A DNA stretch of 64,000 nt from Marisa cornuarietis. Taxonomy: Eukaryota; Mollusca; Gastropoda; Architaenioglossa; Ampullariidae. How positions within the stretch are numbered: position 1 is the first letter of the stretch; every line of letters starts with the position of its first letter. The translations under genes were made by a program, and so were the position numbers. Of this stretch, positions 25,618 through 38,301 are shown in pieces. Location of the stretch: assembly GCA_004794655.1 (NCBI GenBank), contig SMMW01000585.1, positions 8,307,501-8,371,500 on the forward strand, given 5' to 3'. The notes beneath the pieces were generated by a model. The model saw only the letters and a list, made by a program, of their open reading frames with translations, was not told the origin of the DNA and made no database searches.

Positions 25618-25683
25618 TGCTAGAGTTTATATAGTGTGGAATTATCTCTTTTGTATGTCGTCATACGGTGTCCACCATTCTTG

Positions 25684-25769
25684 TTTAAAATTTCTTGCGC
25701 GAACGCCTTGAATTCGCTTCGTCGTCAGTCATTGGTCAATCCGCGCAGCAAAACGCTTACAGCGATTGG
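25684..25769 (-). promoter_or_regulatory. Cell-cycle-type promoter of KIFC1: two CCAAT boxes, an E2F-like site and a TTTAAA element
   Basis: Read on the minus strand towards the kinesin ATG (25617), two CCAAT boxes occur at 25769-25765 and 25735-25731, 34 bp apart. They are followed by TTCGCGC (E2F-like, 25703-25697) and TTTAAA (25689-25684, CHR-like). Paired CCAAT boxes about 3 helical turns apart with E2F/CHR sites are known for mitotic genes controlled by NF-Y and DREAM/MuvB. The spacing between the E2F-like and CHR-like sites is longer than the usual 4 nt, so the CHR assignment is tentative. Confidence 0.5.
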
Positions 25770-26033
25770 TTTCTATGTAGGTCGAAGGTCACACTCTTTC
25801 AAAGTTATCCTGACGTGTCACAATCAAGCATACAAACATCTATAAACATGCACCAGTTACCAACACAAAAACACGAAAGAACACAGAGATATGAGTACGG
25901 GGGTGGGGGAGGGCGAAAGGACAACAGGATGGACGAGTTATATAATAGAGGTTTCCAAAGAAGATGAAAGGCATGTACCAACGCCACTGTGGTGAGCGAC
26001 GGAGACGCAGCTATAGAGCCATCATTCCAAATA

Positions 26034-29000
26034 CAGTAATACCTTGGTTAATTAACGAGCACAATCCGTTCCTGGAAGGTGGTCGTTAACTAAAGTAAAT
26101 TTCCCCATAAAAAATAAAGGAGATAGAAATAATCGGTTCCCAGCCCAAATTTTCCCCTATTAACATTAATAAAATCAACTATATCATATCATTCGAAATG
26201 CTAAACATAAGTAAATAAATTAAAAAACTAACAGTAGAGAGATAATAAAATAATAAATAAATAAACAATTTTAACATAAGGACACCAACCTTTTGACTGC
26301 AATATGATGGCTTAAGTGGATGGAGGTGTGGGGAGATCGAGGGGTTGGAGTCACTGCTTCGAGAGGGAATCCCCCTCCCTAATAACATCGGGCAGCTGAC
26401 TTTCTGGGGTGACTTCCTTTTTTCTATCGTTTTGAGGATGGATGAAAAACTTATCTAGCGTCTGTTGCTTCTGTCTTCTTTGGAGGACTCTTCGATAGTA
26501 GGACGTTATCATTGAAAAGATTTAGAGTCCTATTGCCTACAACATTATCGGGGAAAGTTTTTTCCACGAATGCCTGCAGTTTCCCCCACTTAGCACATAT
26601 TTGTTTAATGGTAGAACTTGATGGGGTCTCCTCCAGTGCCGTAGGAAGATGCTCGGCTTTGGGGGGGGGAGGCAAGCTCCATGCTGACAATGAATAACAT
26701 TAACATTCTTGCCTTCCCAGCCCCTTCCCCCCCCCTGTTCCTACGCCACTGTCCTCCTTCGATCCCCTCTTCTCCCCTTAAGAGATATCCTCAGCCTTCG
26801 CCTTTTCTTGCTCCTGATGGCGGTGCTCTAATTTTTCTGTTGTGAGCTCTGTACTGTGGTCTTCTACAAGGTCCTCTACATACTCAGTGTCGACCTCTAA
26901 CGCCATGCTTTGCCCAATGGAAACTATTTCTTCCACAATTTCTTCTTCAAAGCCACCGAAATCTTGCTCTGGTACACACTCAGGCCACAGTTTCCTCCAT
27001 CCAGAACTCATGGTGCGGTACGAGACTTGGTTCCATGCACTATCAATTATATAGTTGAAGACAATCACAATGATTTTTCCAAAAGTCTTTCAAAGTCAGG
27101 TTATAGTGTCGTTCAATTGTTACTTCGAAACACTGCCGGAATAGGGCTTTTGTGTACAGTTTCTTGAAGTTCGAGATGATTTGCTGATCTATTGGTTGAA
27201 GCATAGGGGTTGTGTTGGGGGGCAGGTACAGACGATACGCATGAGTCGAACTCTTCAACCAGGATGTGCAGGATCATTATCCAGCATCAAAAGGCATTTC
27301 AGTAGCATAGGAAGAGACATGGACTACTTTATATGGATAGAACACGAGGGCGTAAGAATAAACGACAATACTGACGACAAACAAAAAACAAAGATGGAAA
27401 ACACAAAAAACACCAAGTAACAGAAACATAGAAAATATATAGCGATTCTGCAGAGAAAGATGGGTAGACAAGTAGCAAGAGCAGAAGGGGGAGGGTAAGA
27501 AGGACGAGCATTGTGTGGACTGTGTTAGGAGTAATGCTCAAGGAAGAGGTGCGTTTTCAGTGCAGATTTGAAGGATTCAGTTGTAGGAAGGTGGCGGATA
27601 TGGAAAGGGAGAGAGTTCCATTGTTTTGCTGCACAGTAACCAGAAATCCTGTGACCATATGTTGTTCTGGTGAGAGGAACAGTGAGGATACGGTCATCCA
27701 ACGAAGAGCGTACGTCTGGCTGGAACATAAGGGATGAGAAGTTCAGAGAAATAATCAGGACAGGAGCCTGCAAAGAAATTAAAACACAGCACAGACAGTT
27801 TGTACTGAATGCGAGAACAGATGGGTAGCCAGTGTAGAAAACGAAGGAGAGGAGTAGCATGGTCCCTTTTCGTGGCTCTAAGCACCAGACGTGCAGCGGA
27901 GTTCTGTACTCTCTGGAGTCTCTGAATGAGGGATGGGGGGCAGCCTGCCAGCAAGGAGTTGCAGTAATCAAGTCGAGAAAGAACAAACGCACAGACAAGA
28001 GTGTTGGTAGCGCGTGTAGAGAGAAAGTGACGGATGGCACTGATCTTACGGAGCTCATAGTAGGCAGACTGACAGAGAGCTGCTATATGTCTATCGAGTG
28101 TCATGTCATCAGTGACAATAAATCCCAGATTCCTAACGGATGACGTGAAGGTGATATTGGTTTCGCCCACCTTGATGTGATTGGGCAGACTGACGAGCGA
28201 AGGTTGATGTCTTCTTCTATGGCACAAGAGGGCTTCAATTTTATCGTCGTTTAGTTTAAGCTTGTTTTTTACCATCCAGCCCTTGACATCGCTAATACAA
28301 GCTTCTAGAGAGCTAATAGCAGAGTGAGACTCAGCCGGTGGAGTAGAACAGTAAAGCTGCGTGTCATCAGCATAAGACTGATGAGAAACCTGGTGAGCCT
28401 GGATGCATGATGAAAGTGGTTTAGTGTACAGGATAAATAGAACTGAGCCAAGTACTGAGCCTTGGGGAACACCACAGAGAAGTGGAGCAGGGCGAGATGT
28501 TTGACCGTCAACTACCACAGTCTGGGTCATCAGTGAGATAGGAGTTGAACCATGAGAGGGCAGGACCAGAAATTCCGTAGAGGGTGTGGAGTCTATGAAT
28601 TGTGTCGAATGCAGCAGACAGGTCCAACAGAGTTAAGGGAGAAACATCACCACTGTCAAGGGCAGATAATAGGTAATTGTCGTTACCTTAATAAGAGTAG
28701 TCTCAGTGCTGTGAAAGGGTCTATCTGCCGACTGAGCTTGTGGGAGAAGATGGTGCTCTTGTAAGTAGGCCCAGAGCTGTAGCAAAACTATTTTCTCTAC
28801 GATCTTAGAGAGAAAAGACAAGTTGGAGATTGGGTGGTAGTTGTTCAGCACATTGACATCAAGCGTGGATTTCTTAAGAAGTGGCCTCACCAGGGCAATT
28901 TTAACAAAGATGGGAAAACAAGTCTGTGCTAACAACGGCTTCACTTTAAAATCGCCACCAGCGTTGCCACACAACAGAGGAGTTAGCCTATCCTTTTAAT

Positions 29001-29649
29001 TATTGGTTTCTGCCCTGGCAGTTCCTTCCCTTATTCCTTTGTCATGTAAGTTCTCTTAGGAAGTTTCTTCCGAAAAAGTCCTGTCTCGTCCGCATTATAA
29101 ACTTTAATTGGTTTGAAACATAATTAACCTTCTTCTTCCACAATTTTCTTACATTCTTTCACGAATCTATCTTTCACTAAATTATCGGAGCTGCATGGCT
29201 GCCTCTCCATGCCTCGCTACACTATGAATGCCTATTCTCTGCTTAAAATTATCAAACCAACCTCGACTTGCCTAAAAATTAAAATCACTATCGCTACTTT
29301 TACCTGAAATGATTTCTTTTTTCAGCTCAATATAGGCCTTTGCCTCTTTACTTCACTTCCACTACCGCTCTTTACCTTTTTTGGAGCCATTATAAAGATA
29401 TATATAGATATATATTCTTAAGGAAAGTTACAAAAACACTCAGATGTAGCACGATAAATATCACCAACCGACTAAAACGACGTCTGAACAGCGAGTGAGG
29501 CTGGGTCAGTGGATGCTACGCGGGGATGCTCGGCCTCGCTGTTCGCTAACCAAATTTTGGTCGTTAACAAAGGCAATTTTTTAGGGAAATTTTCGGTCGT
29601 TATCCAAGTTGTAAGTTAACAAAAGCGTTCGTTAACCAAGGTTTCACTG
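26034..29649 (-). mobile_element. Tigger/pogo-type DNA transposon with nested LINE
   Basis: Ends are CAGTAATACCTTGGTTAA (left) and, reverse-complemented, CAGTGAAACCTTGGTTAACG (right), flanked by TA dinucleotides at 26032-26033 and 29650-29651. Both are hallmarks of Tigger elements. The minus strand starts MAPKKVKSG near 29390. It continues with YNADETGLF near 29080 and LLCGNAGGDFKVKPLL near 28960. After the interruption it resumes with LDNDPAHPG, LPPNTTPMLQPIDQQI (27258 downward) and a C-terminal acidic segment ending near 26778. Frames are broken. The middle (about 27305-28923) is a LINE. Confidence 0.88.
27305..28923 (-). mobile_element. CR1/L2-type LINE fragment nested in the Tigger element
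   Basis: A minus-strand reverse transcriptase interrupts the Tigger transposase just after KVKPLLAQT. Motifs in order are VRPLLKKSTLD, NNYHPISNLSFLSKIVEK, the RT core GVPQGSVLG and the catalytic YADDTQLY. These are followed by [36 protein letters not shown] and the 3' domain [15 protein letters not shown]. The reading frame shifts between 28530 and 28633 and near 27720. The 5' half of the element is missing, and its 3' tail stops at the AGAGACATGGAC block. Confidence 0.85.
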
Positions 29650-30394
29650 TACTGGGGGCGGAGAAGGAGAAAGAGTGACGACCAAACTTGTGAAGTGGCT
29701 ATGGATGTGGATGACTTCAGTTTTCTCCCCATTTAGCTTTGATTTGTTCGCCAACATCTTAATTGGGTTTGACAGGGTCGAGGGTTTGCTGAGTACTGGT
29801 GAACATACTGTGATTGGCAAGATGAGCCAGGTGCCAGGATCTCTGCCCGTGGTGAAGCTCTAAGCACACACATATATATATATATTATATAAACTTACCA
29901 TACTTGCAAATTCCATAACCTGTATGCATGAAGCTCAGTTGACATTCTTGCAAATGTACACCTACAGGATAAGATTTGCTGAAATGTACAAAACATGCAT
30001 CTCAGCGTAAACCTGTAAGCCTTTTTCTTTCTTTCGCGTTCCAGAGATCACGCCTGTCAGACTTCGAATTTATGAAGAGGACTGTTTTTTTCTGATGCCT
30101 TTAGTCAGTTCACCCGATTTTTCGTAAACCGTCGGCCATTTTTTCATGGCCAGTTTTCATGCGTGTATTTCATTTTAGTATTCGCGTTAAGGTATATTTT
30201 AGCGGGAGCTTTTATTAAAACAGCTGTAGAGTTGGCAGTGCTTTGTCTCCTCATCCCTTCATGCATCCCCCTACCACCCTTGTACACATACTGTATACTT
30301 AGTCGCGCAAGGCAGATGACCACGGAGCGGGTGACGTATATAGCTTGTTGGTTGGTTGGTTGGTTTAGTAGGAAAGTGCTTCTACCTTGCGGTG

Positions 30395-30565
30395 ATTTCG
30401 CACTGTGGGGGGAGAGGGAGGGGGAGGAAACCGGAGTACCCGGAGAAAACGCCTGACGCCCAGCCCTGCGGACAGGTGTCAAATACAGAGAGTGTTTCGA
30501 GACGAGATCTGAACCCTGAGTCGCTCACTGCATGACAGACGACTACACTACCGGGCGGCCCCGGG
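30395..30565 (-). repeat. tRNA-derived SINE
   Basis: The minus strand has a tRNA-like head (GCCCGGTAGTGTAGTCGTC), a B box (GGGTTCAGATCTCGTCTCG) and a central domain with CTCCGGGTACTCCGGTTTCC. I recall that core from many marine-invertebrate SINEs. Confidence 0.7.
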
Positions 30566-31039
30566 TGACGTAGCGCCCGAAACTGAGCCATAAATAGTAG
30601 GCCGAAATCAGCGCTTGCACCTGACTTGCCGTGATGTGACAGGTCCTGTTCGGTTGCTGCAAGATGTCAGGGTTTTTCCTCCTTCCTTCTCCAAAGGCCT
30701 AAGCTGCCGCCAGGTAACTATATATCTCCAGAGAGACTAGAGTATCTAGTCCAAAGAACGTTGATCTGGTCTCTGGTATCTCTAACCACCCCGTTCACGG
30801 GAGAAGCCCCATTTTGCCGCAATTAAGGTGCTTTCGTCTCACTATAGATGGCGACAGGTTACTCAACCCCTCCCCACCCTCCTGTCCATGTAGATCTTTG
30901 TTATCAGTTGTTACTAAAGGTCGTCAAGGTGGTGCAGAATACCGTATTTAAGGATTATGTTTTTAAAAAAAGATGCTCCTATTTGATCCGTTCTTTGACT
31001 GCAAATATAGTGTTGATAATGATAGGAGCATTTGGAGCC

Positions 31040-31255
31040 TGGATTACAGTTTTCAAATGAATCGAGATAGCTGGGAGCAAATGCTGGCTACATATATCTT
31101 TCATCACCCCATTTGGCAGTCTATTATTCTAAAGACAATATGTTTGCATGTTATGTTGCGTTCGTCCATGTATGTGTCATTTTATGTAAAGCGCCAGAAG
31201 CGCGCCAAGAGGGCTGGTATATATGATGCCATATAACTTATTATTATTATTAGGT
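31040..31255 (+). repeat. LINE/SINE 3' end with (ATT)n tail
   Basis: TTATGTAAAGCGCCAGAAGC, GGCTGGTATATATGATGCC and a TTATTATTATTATT tail form a typical L2-like 3' end. A related short block with TGTAAAGCGCTCTGAGG occurs at 2585-2640. Confidence 0.55.
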
Positions 31256-31584
31256 GTTAGGTATTAGCAAGTCAGATATTAGATACGAGTAGGTTAGAAT
31301 ATAGTTGATACATACGTGTAAATAATGTAAATAAAATCCTTTTAAATGACAGAAATTATCATTTATCCATTGAGTGAAAGAGATCTGTGTCGCCTCGTGC
31401 ATGTGAAGATCTAGATCCAAAGCAGTTGTGGAACACGGAGCACACATGATGAGACTGATAAGTCATCCAATACGATGCTGAACGACCCAACGAGAACACA
31501 CTTTTTGAAAAAAAACACGTTATTTTGTAGATTCCAAAGTCAGCTTAGTACGGGTATAAACAAGAACAGCGCGAAGTATTAATA

Positions 31585-31905
31585 ATAATAATAATAATAA
31601 ATGAAGATTTTTATGGCGCATATTCACACTCATAGAGAGCATGCTCTTAGCGCTTAAAACGAGGAAGAGACATGGACAAAATAGATAGAACACGAGGGGC
31701 GTACGAATAAACGACCTACTGACGACAAACAGAAAACAAAGATGGAAAACACAAAAAGACACCAATTAACAGAACATGGAAAATATAGCGATTCTGCAGA
31801 GAAAGATGGGTAGAAAATGAGCAAGAGCAGAAGGGGGGAGGGTAAGAAGGACGAGCATTGTGTGGACTGTGTTAGGAGTAATGCTCAGGGAAGAGGTGCG
31901 TTAGA
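31585..31905 (-). mobile_element. CR1/L2-type LINE 3' end, short copy
   Basis: It holds the family 3' tail (ATT repeat, GCGCATATTCACACTC, GAGCATGCTCTTAGCGC) and the adjoining 3' UTR up to the AGGAAGAGGTGCG block. It is 5'-truncated and non-coding. Confidence 0.8.
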
Positions 31906-33421
31906 CTAAGTATTAGTATTAGACTAAATAGCACACCCGACGGGTAAGAGCTAAAATTTTAGTGGAGAATTATCCTTGGGAACTGCGATCCATCCTCTTA
32001 ACAACAAATATAACTGGTTGATCGGGGCTAGGGCTTCAGGACCCGTGACAGGCAGATGGTCTGACCACAGTGTTTAGTTAGCAGGGTAAAGCCAATCCGT
32101 CCTGCTGCTGCAGTATTTTTGGCAATGCCATGTTTATAAGGGATAAATAAAGTGATTGAGTATAGAGGCTAATTCACTTTATGTTGTGGAGCGGTTGACT
32201 TACGTGGTGACCAAATATTAAACTATATTAATGTAAGATGCTGTATTGATAGGAGTTGTGTCTAACACTCCTCTAGCAGTCTGTAAAGCTTGTATAATGA
32301 CGCGACTGCAAACCTCTGTAGGTGCTTCTGTGCGTAACCAGTGCAAAAAGGTACAAGGCAGCTGCGCAGAATGTAAGATATATTGTCAACCGACACGCCT
32401 CTCACACCTAAACTACGGAGTGCATATCATAGCGAAAAAAGGGCTCAATTTCTTTCTCTCTTTTTATAGTTGTTTCAGGTCTGAGCGGGTTCTGAACAAT
32501 AGTATGAACAGTATCAACCCAGTGGTAGGTTTTTTTTTTTTTTTTTGGTTTGGTCTATCACACACATAATACAAACTACAATCAGCAAGATGATGGCGGT
32601 GGTATGGTAAAACTAAAGATATCTGGATTGCATGTTGACAAGAAATATCGAACAGCTTTAGTTTGGGAGGACCCATCATGCACGCATTGATGCAGCCGAA
32701 AGAAAAAAAAAACTAGAATCGGCTGTCTCTAACCCTAATTCTAGCCACTTGTTTATTTTAGCCTTGTAAAATGTGTTATGGTGTCTTGGACCATCCTAAA
32801 GTTGTGCCGAATTATTTCTAAGTGTAATGGCTACATTTTAAAAAGAAAACTCGCCGGCATGACCTCACAGTCGCCATATAAATGTTTACCGTCCATGTTG
32901 CATAAACAGGTCAGGTCCACACTGCAATGACTGCTGGATTGTTTCCCTTTTTCGGGGTGGGGCGGGGGACAAACACATCGTTTTGCTACATTTTCCTCAA
33001 ATGAATGATATACGTAATGCAGATATCGTTAAACAGCTGCATACCCACACTCTGTCGCTCTGTTTGTTCAAATACTCGAGCTGGCATGCAGTTTCTCGAT
33101 TCTAGATTCAGCCGGTATAGATAGCTGCTTTCACTATATTATTCACCTGTATGCTTACCGCGTGACGTCATCAAGGTGTGTGGTTTCGTCTGCAGTCAAT
33201 TTAAAGGAAGTGACACATACCAACGGTCAACGCTGTCTGTCCTTACACGCCTTTTACTGTCTCTAGCGACCTCAACTCGGTAAAGTTGTCACAAGTGCTC
33301 TACGTAAATTTGTGTACAGAGAAACAAATCAGCGATAGACGTGCGCTACACAGGTGAATGAAATCTCGAATACTTCGATTATTTCCTTTGCTATAATTAA
33401 GCCGCCATCATCGGAATCACC

Positions 33422-36400
33422 ATGTTGTCAACTTGCTATGTAGCTCTAGTTCTGCTTTTCTTGACGACCTTTATTGGAGACCTTACTGCAGAAGAACCCA
33501 TCGCGGGGAAAAATACCAGGTGTTGGTGCAAACAGGAGAATGGCTGCCGGAACGCGCCCGAAACAACAGCGAATAACGACGTAGAGGTAAAAATTGTTCT
33601 CTTTCGTGTGTGTAGGTATATATAAAAATTATATATACCATAGCTGCATCAGATTACATGGAGCTAAACGCTGAATAGAGCTAATTAAATAAACAGTTCA
33701 TTTGTCGTTGTATAACAAATAACGTTGTAAATTGTAAAGGATTATACATAGTTTATAAATTACGCACTCAAAAAAGAGTTGGTGCCAATTAGTATTACTT
33801 GTGTGACACACGAAGCGGTGAGCTTTTAAAAGCAGTTTTGGCACACAGCTCTGTCCCCGTCTCCTTCTGTTTAGTGGAATCACGGTGCAAAAATAGCCGG
33901 CACCTCTGTTCAGGCATCTATGGAGTAGCGCGTGCCAGTCTAGTAGTACATTTGTACCAAAAATTGTGAAGATCACTATTTCCCACTACTGAATCAGTTA
34001 GCTGTTTCAGTTTTAATTATCATACTCCATTAAAAGTCATCTGCTATAATATTAAAGGACTTTCTGTGCATGGTGATGTTTGTTGCTATATCTCAAGAAC
34101 CAAAGAGGGGTATTATTGCAGATTTGAACTTTACCACCCATAAGAAAAAAAAATACTTCACACTAGTTCTTTAAGTCCCATTCTCCTGAAACATTTTGGA
34201 TCGTGCATATCAAAAACATTGCCTGGTCAAGGGTCATAATCAAACTTCAAAATTTTTTATGGCTAGGTTTCAGTTTGAGTGTTGGCAGGTGAGTCGAGTG
34301 CTTTATTCCAAAATACTGAAAAAAAAAACTGATGAAGGACTTTTTGTTTAGGTGATTTTAGTGTCCAATGGAAACTCATCAACCGGAGTCTGGAAGTGGG
34401 ATAGCTTCTCCACAGTCATCACCATGTTCAGTACCACACAGGAAATCCCCAACAACAACAATATTGCCTGTGAGGCTCACCACAGGGGCAAGAAATATGG
34501 TTTCATCAGTACGTCTTTGCCAATTTGCATATAGTCTTTAAAACGGCTCCTCTTTTTGTACACCACTGTAATAGAGACACTGTTTGTGTCTATGGAAAAC
34601 ATGTTTCTCATAACTCTTCTTATGAAATTCGTAGTCGCAGATGCAAACGTCTTTATAGCTACAGCTCAGTGGCATTGATTCATCTGTATTGAATGAGTTA
34701 ATATACTATTAAAGTTTTTGATGATGATTTCTTTTCAAAGCATGTCATAATGCTATAAAGTTTGTTTGTAGGACACATAAGCCATGAAGAACCCTGTGAA
34801 TTATGAAGACCTCAGATTTGTTTATTTTAATGTTGTAGACTTGTTTATTGCGAGGTATTATATATGATTATACAGCGTTTATTATCTTTTCTTCTTTGTC
34901 AGTGTCATTGCCCACAGCTGTCAATGATACCTTCCCTGAAACTGACCAGAGACAATTTATCGACGCTGTCACTAAGAGAAGTAAATTGTGGTATGCGGAT
35001 ATAATTGTGCTAGACATGATTGAAACCTTACAAAAATCAGGAGAGGACTTCTTAAACAACCTGGATAAATTTTTAACAAAAATTGAGACTAGTGGAAATG
35101 GTGGGAGAAAAGTTCAACAAACGGTGAGTACCGTTTCTTTTCATTCTTGTTTAGATCATTTATGTGTAAGGTAATATTTGTGAAATGCAGTAGGAATGAC
35201 AGCTTGTGAATATTTATATGGGAATGTATATATTATAGTGGACATATTCTTAATAACAATGAAAAAACTGCATCTCTCCTTTCTCACAGTTATTTCTCTA
35301 TGGTGCAATCCACAATATGTAGTTGTACTCATTTAATTACCTTCCATAACAGCTCGTTTTCTTTGGTGGGTCTCATTAATTTAGAAGTCCTTGTCTCTCT
35401 CCCTTTGTTCTTCATTTTCAGAATTCTTCTTTCACCAAGAATGTTTCCTCCACCAGTCTCTCTTATAGTTTGTTTTCTGGTAAATATTCCACCCTCTACT
35501 TCTCATAACCTGCATACTTTGTCTTGTGTTATTTATGGTTCTTTATTATGGCTTCTTGCTCATTTGAGTTGGACAATTATGTTTTTAAATTGTCTTCAAC
35601 ATCATCATGATGTGAAGTTTAAACTAAATGTTAATATTTTATACCCCAAAAGTTTCCCTTTCTAGGGACTTTGCATCAGTCACTTGTAAGACCTGCATCT
35701 GCTCTGTCCACAGATTTACTGCTTGGTGCCTTGGATGCTTGCTTGTCAAAATGACAGCTGTAAATCACTGAGAAATCTTTTAACTCATTGTGCCGCTCTT
35801 ATGCTCAGTCCTGACAGCTATCTGGATACTGCAGATCAACAAAGATGTGTAGCTATACCCACTATTCCCTTCACTGAATTCATTTATGGTAAATTTTTCA
35901 CTTATTCTATTCCTGCTATTTGTTATTGTGGGTGTTATGTCTTGCAGAAAAGTAAATTTTAAAAATAAAATTTTATGGGCTGGGATTGTTACAAAATAAT
36001 CCTAAGGTCTGAGTAGGTAACCCCACTTTGTCAACTAGAAACAAATCTTAACAGTAACCTTACAGTCACCATGGAACTTTCAGTCAAAGCATGTTAATTC
36101 AACACCAGTCAGCATTATACATTAAATACCCTTGGTGCTGTTACAGCATGATGGGCTTACCCTGTGCATGGAAAGAGATTAAAGGTGACATCATTACTGT
36201 ATGTCCACAGCTCTCAACCTGTGGGGTGTGCAAGGGGGGCGCAAAGGCGGTCATTTTCTCATATCGGTATTACTGGCTAAGGGGGGCGCACAGACGTACC
36301 TTTTTTCATTTGGGGAAGGGGCGTCACAAGTAAAACGTTGAGAAACGCTGCTGTATGTTATCACTGCTAAATCCACGAGGGGAGCTAAAAAATGTTGGAT

Positions 36401-38258
36401 ATTTTTGTTTAACGCAGCCACACATTGAAACCCCAGATAGAACAAATGTGATTTTAAAAAATGCAGTGTACGTGTACAGTACTGTAATATGTTGCATTTT
36501 AGTAGATGTTTCAATACATTTGATGACATGCTGTCTGGATAATAATGTACAATTTTTTTTTTATCCTTTTCAGGAAATGTTTGTGTATATTGTCAGTAAC
36601 AGTAGAGCATCACTTTATGTAGAACATCATCACACATGCATGGCTGACATCATAAAGCCTAGGCTTGGGCCTAGAGTAGGGATGTCAAACTCAATCACAC
36701 AGAGAGCCAAAACTCAAATCATACACAAGTTTGCGGGCCAGACGTTATTATTTAAGTCCGATAACTTTTTATTGAGCAGTGGAAAACTAAACCTTTTTTT
36801 TCATTAATTTTACTTCAACGAAATCATACATTAAGACAAGCAAAGTTAAAGTAATAACAAACCAAGGCTTAGCAATTTTTGCTCTTAATTTACTTTGTCA
36901 GAAGTGAACGTTCGGCATCTTTTCTTGGCAACAAGTTCATTTATGTTTGGAGTAAGTTTCAATGTTGTAGAGATTCTCAGGATGGACTGCAAATGTACAT
37001 CAGGGAGAACACTTCTGTGTGATGTTTTGTTGATCTTCATCACAGAGAAAAGTTGCTCACACAGATATGTGCTGCCGAACATGCTCAAGATTCGAGCCCC
37101 ATGTAGATGAAGCTGTGGCATCTCTTCTGGGAGGGAACGAGTGAACTGTGCAGGCTCCACAAAGTCATACTTAGCCTTCAGTGACTCATTACACTGCAGT
37201 TCTATGAGCTCCATCTGCAAATGCACAGGTGCAGTTTCCATGTTGATGGCAAATGGTTTGTGAAAGAATTGGAAATAGTTTTTCTGTGTCTCAAAGTCAC
37301 TGAAACGGCGTTTGAACTCAGCACGAAGTGAGCTCAGCTTTTTATCAAAATGTGCGTTTGGGAATACCTTGACACTGACTTTGTCCATCTCTGTTTTGCA
37401 GCAAGGAAAGTGAAACAAATTGCATTGGTTCATTTGTGTTTCCCATAAGAACAACATCTATGACAGCAACAACAATGCTGGAAGACTTAGACATTGCCCT
37501 GTTGTCACACCGCCACCAAGACATGCAGGAGAAAACAAATGCCTTCTCAGAAACAACTGGAAACTTTGGCTTGAAGGTCAGTGCAAAGAAAATGAAAAGT
37601 ATGAGAGTGAATGCCAGAGTCCAAGAAAACATCAAACTAAATAGAGAAGAGATTGAGGAAGTTGTCAGCTTTACTTATCTTGGGTCCAAGATGTCAAACA
37701 CTGGGAATGCGGAGGTGGATATTCGAGCCTGACTGGCGAAAGCCAGCCAAGCCTTCGCCTCACTCAGGAGCACATGGAAGGCAAAAAACATCAGCCAGAA
37801 GACCAAGCTGAGAATCTTCAAGTAAAATGTGATCAGCACCCTCCTTTATGGATCAGAATCATGGAAGATGACCAAAAACATCGGTAACAGGCTTGATCAA
37901 GTCTTCCAAAACAGATGCTTCAGGCGCATACTTAACATCTTTTGACCAAACACCATCACCAATGAAGAACTCCACCAAAGAACTGAAACTGAGTCCATCA
38001 CCGCGCAGGTTCAACGAAGGCGTTGGCGATGGATTGGACATGTGCTCCACCAGCAGACAGCAGACCTCTCCAGAATCGCCCTACGATGGACTCCAGACGG
38101 CCGAAGAAAACGAGGCCGCCTAAAGAAAACTTGGAGAAGAACAGTGAAAAGGGAGATGAAAGGAAAGGGCTGGACATGGGGTCGCCTGGAGCGGGTTTCA
38201 GCCGATCGACATCAGTGACGGCTCTGGTTGAGGCCTTATGTGCAACTAGCACAAAGAG

Positions 38259-38301
<43 letters not shown>

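Larger units (their letters stand above)
29660..33420. other. Repeat-rich intergenic DNA between KIFC1/Tigger and the CTBS-like gene
   Basis: It contains a short (TA)n at about 29871-29890, a SINE (30395-30565), an L2-like 3' end (31040-31255) and a CR1 tail (31585-31905). 31910-33420 has no recognisable gene. The last few hundred bases must contain the promoter of the CTBS-like gene, but no TATA box is evident. Confidence 0.5.

Noticed and set aside
25622..25634. TATATAAA-like sequence just upstream of the KIFC1 ATG
   Set aside because: It is only about 10 bp from the ATG, so transcription started from it would begin inside or past the start codon. The CCAAT/E2F region further up is the better promoter.
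34903..35123. Sequencing error as the cause of the altered GH18 motif
   Set aside because: No single-base change restores DxxDxDxE, and the exon stays in frame with good splice sites. Several independent substitutions would be needed.
38259..38300. (GATT)n run considered as a CRISPR-like or regulatory array
   Set aside because: It is the 3' microsatellite tail of the nested non-LTR element, ending exactly at its target duplication.
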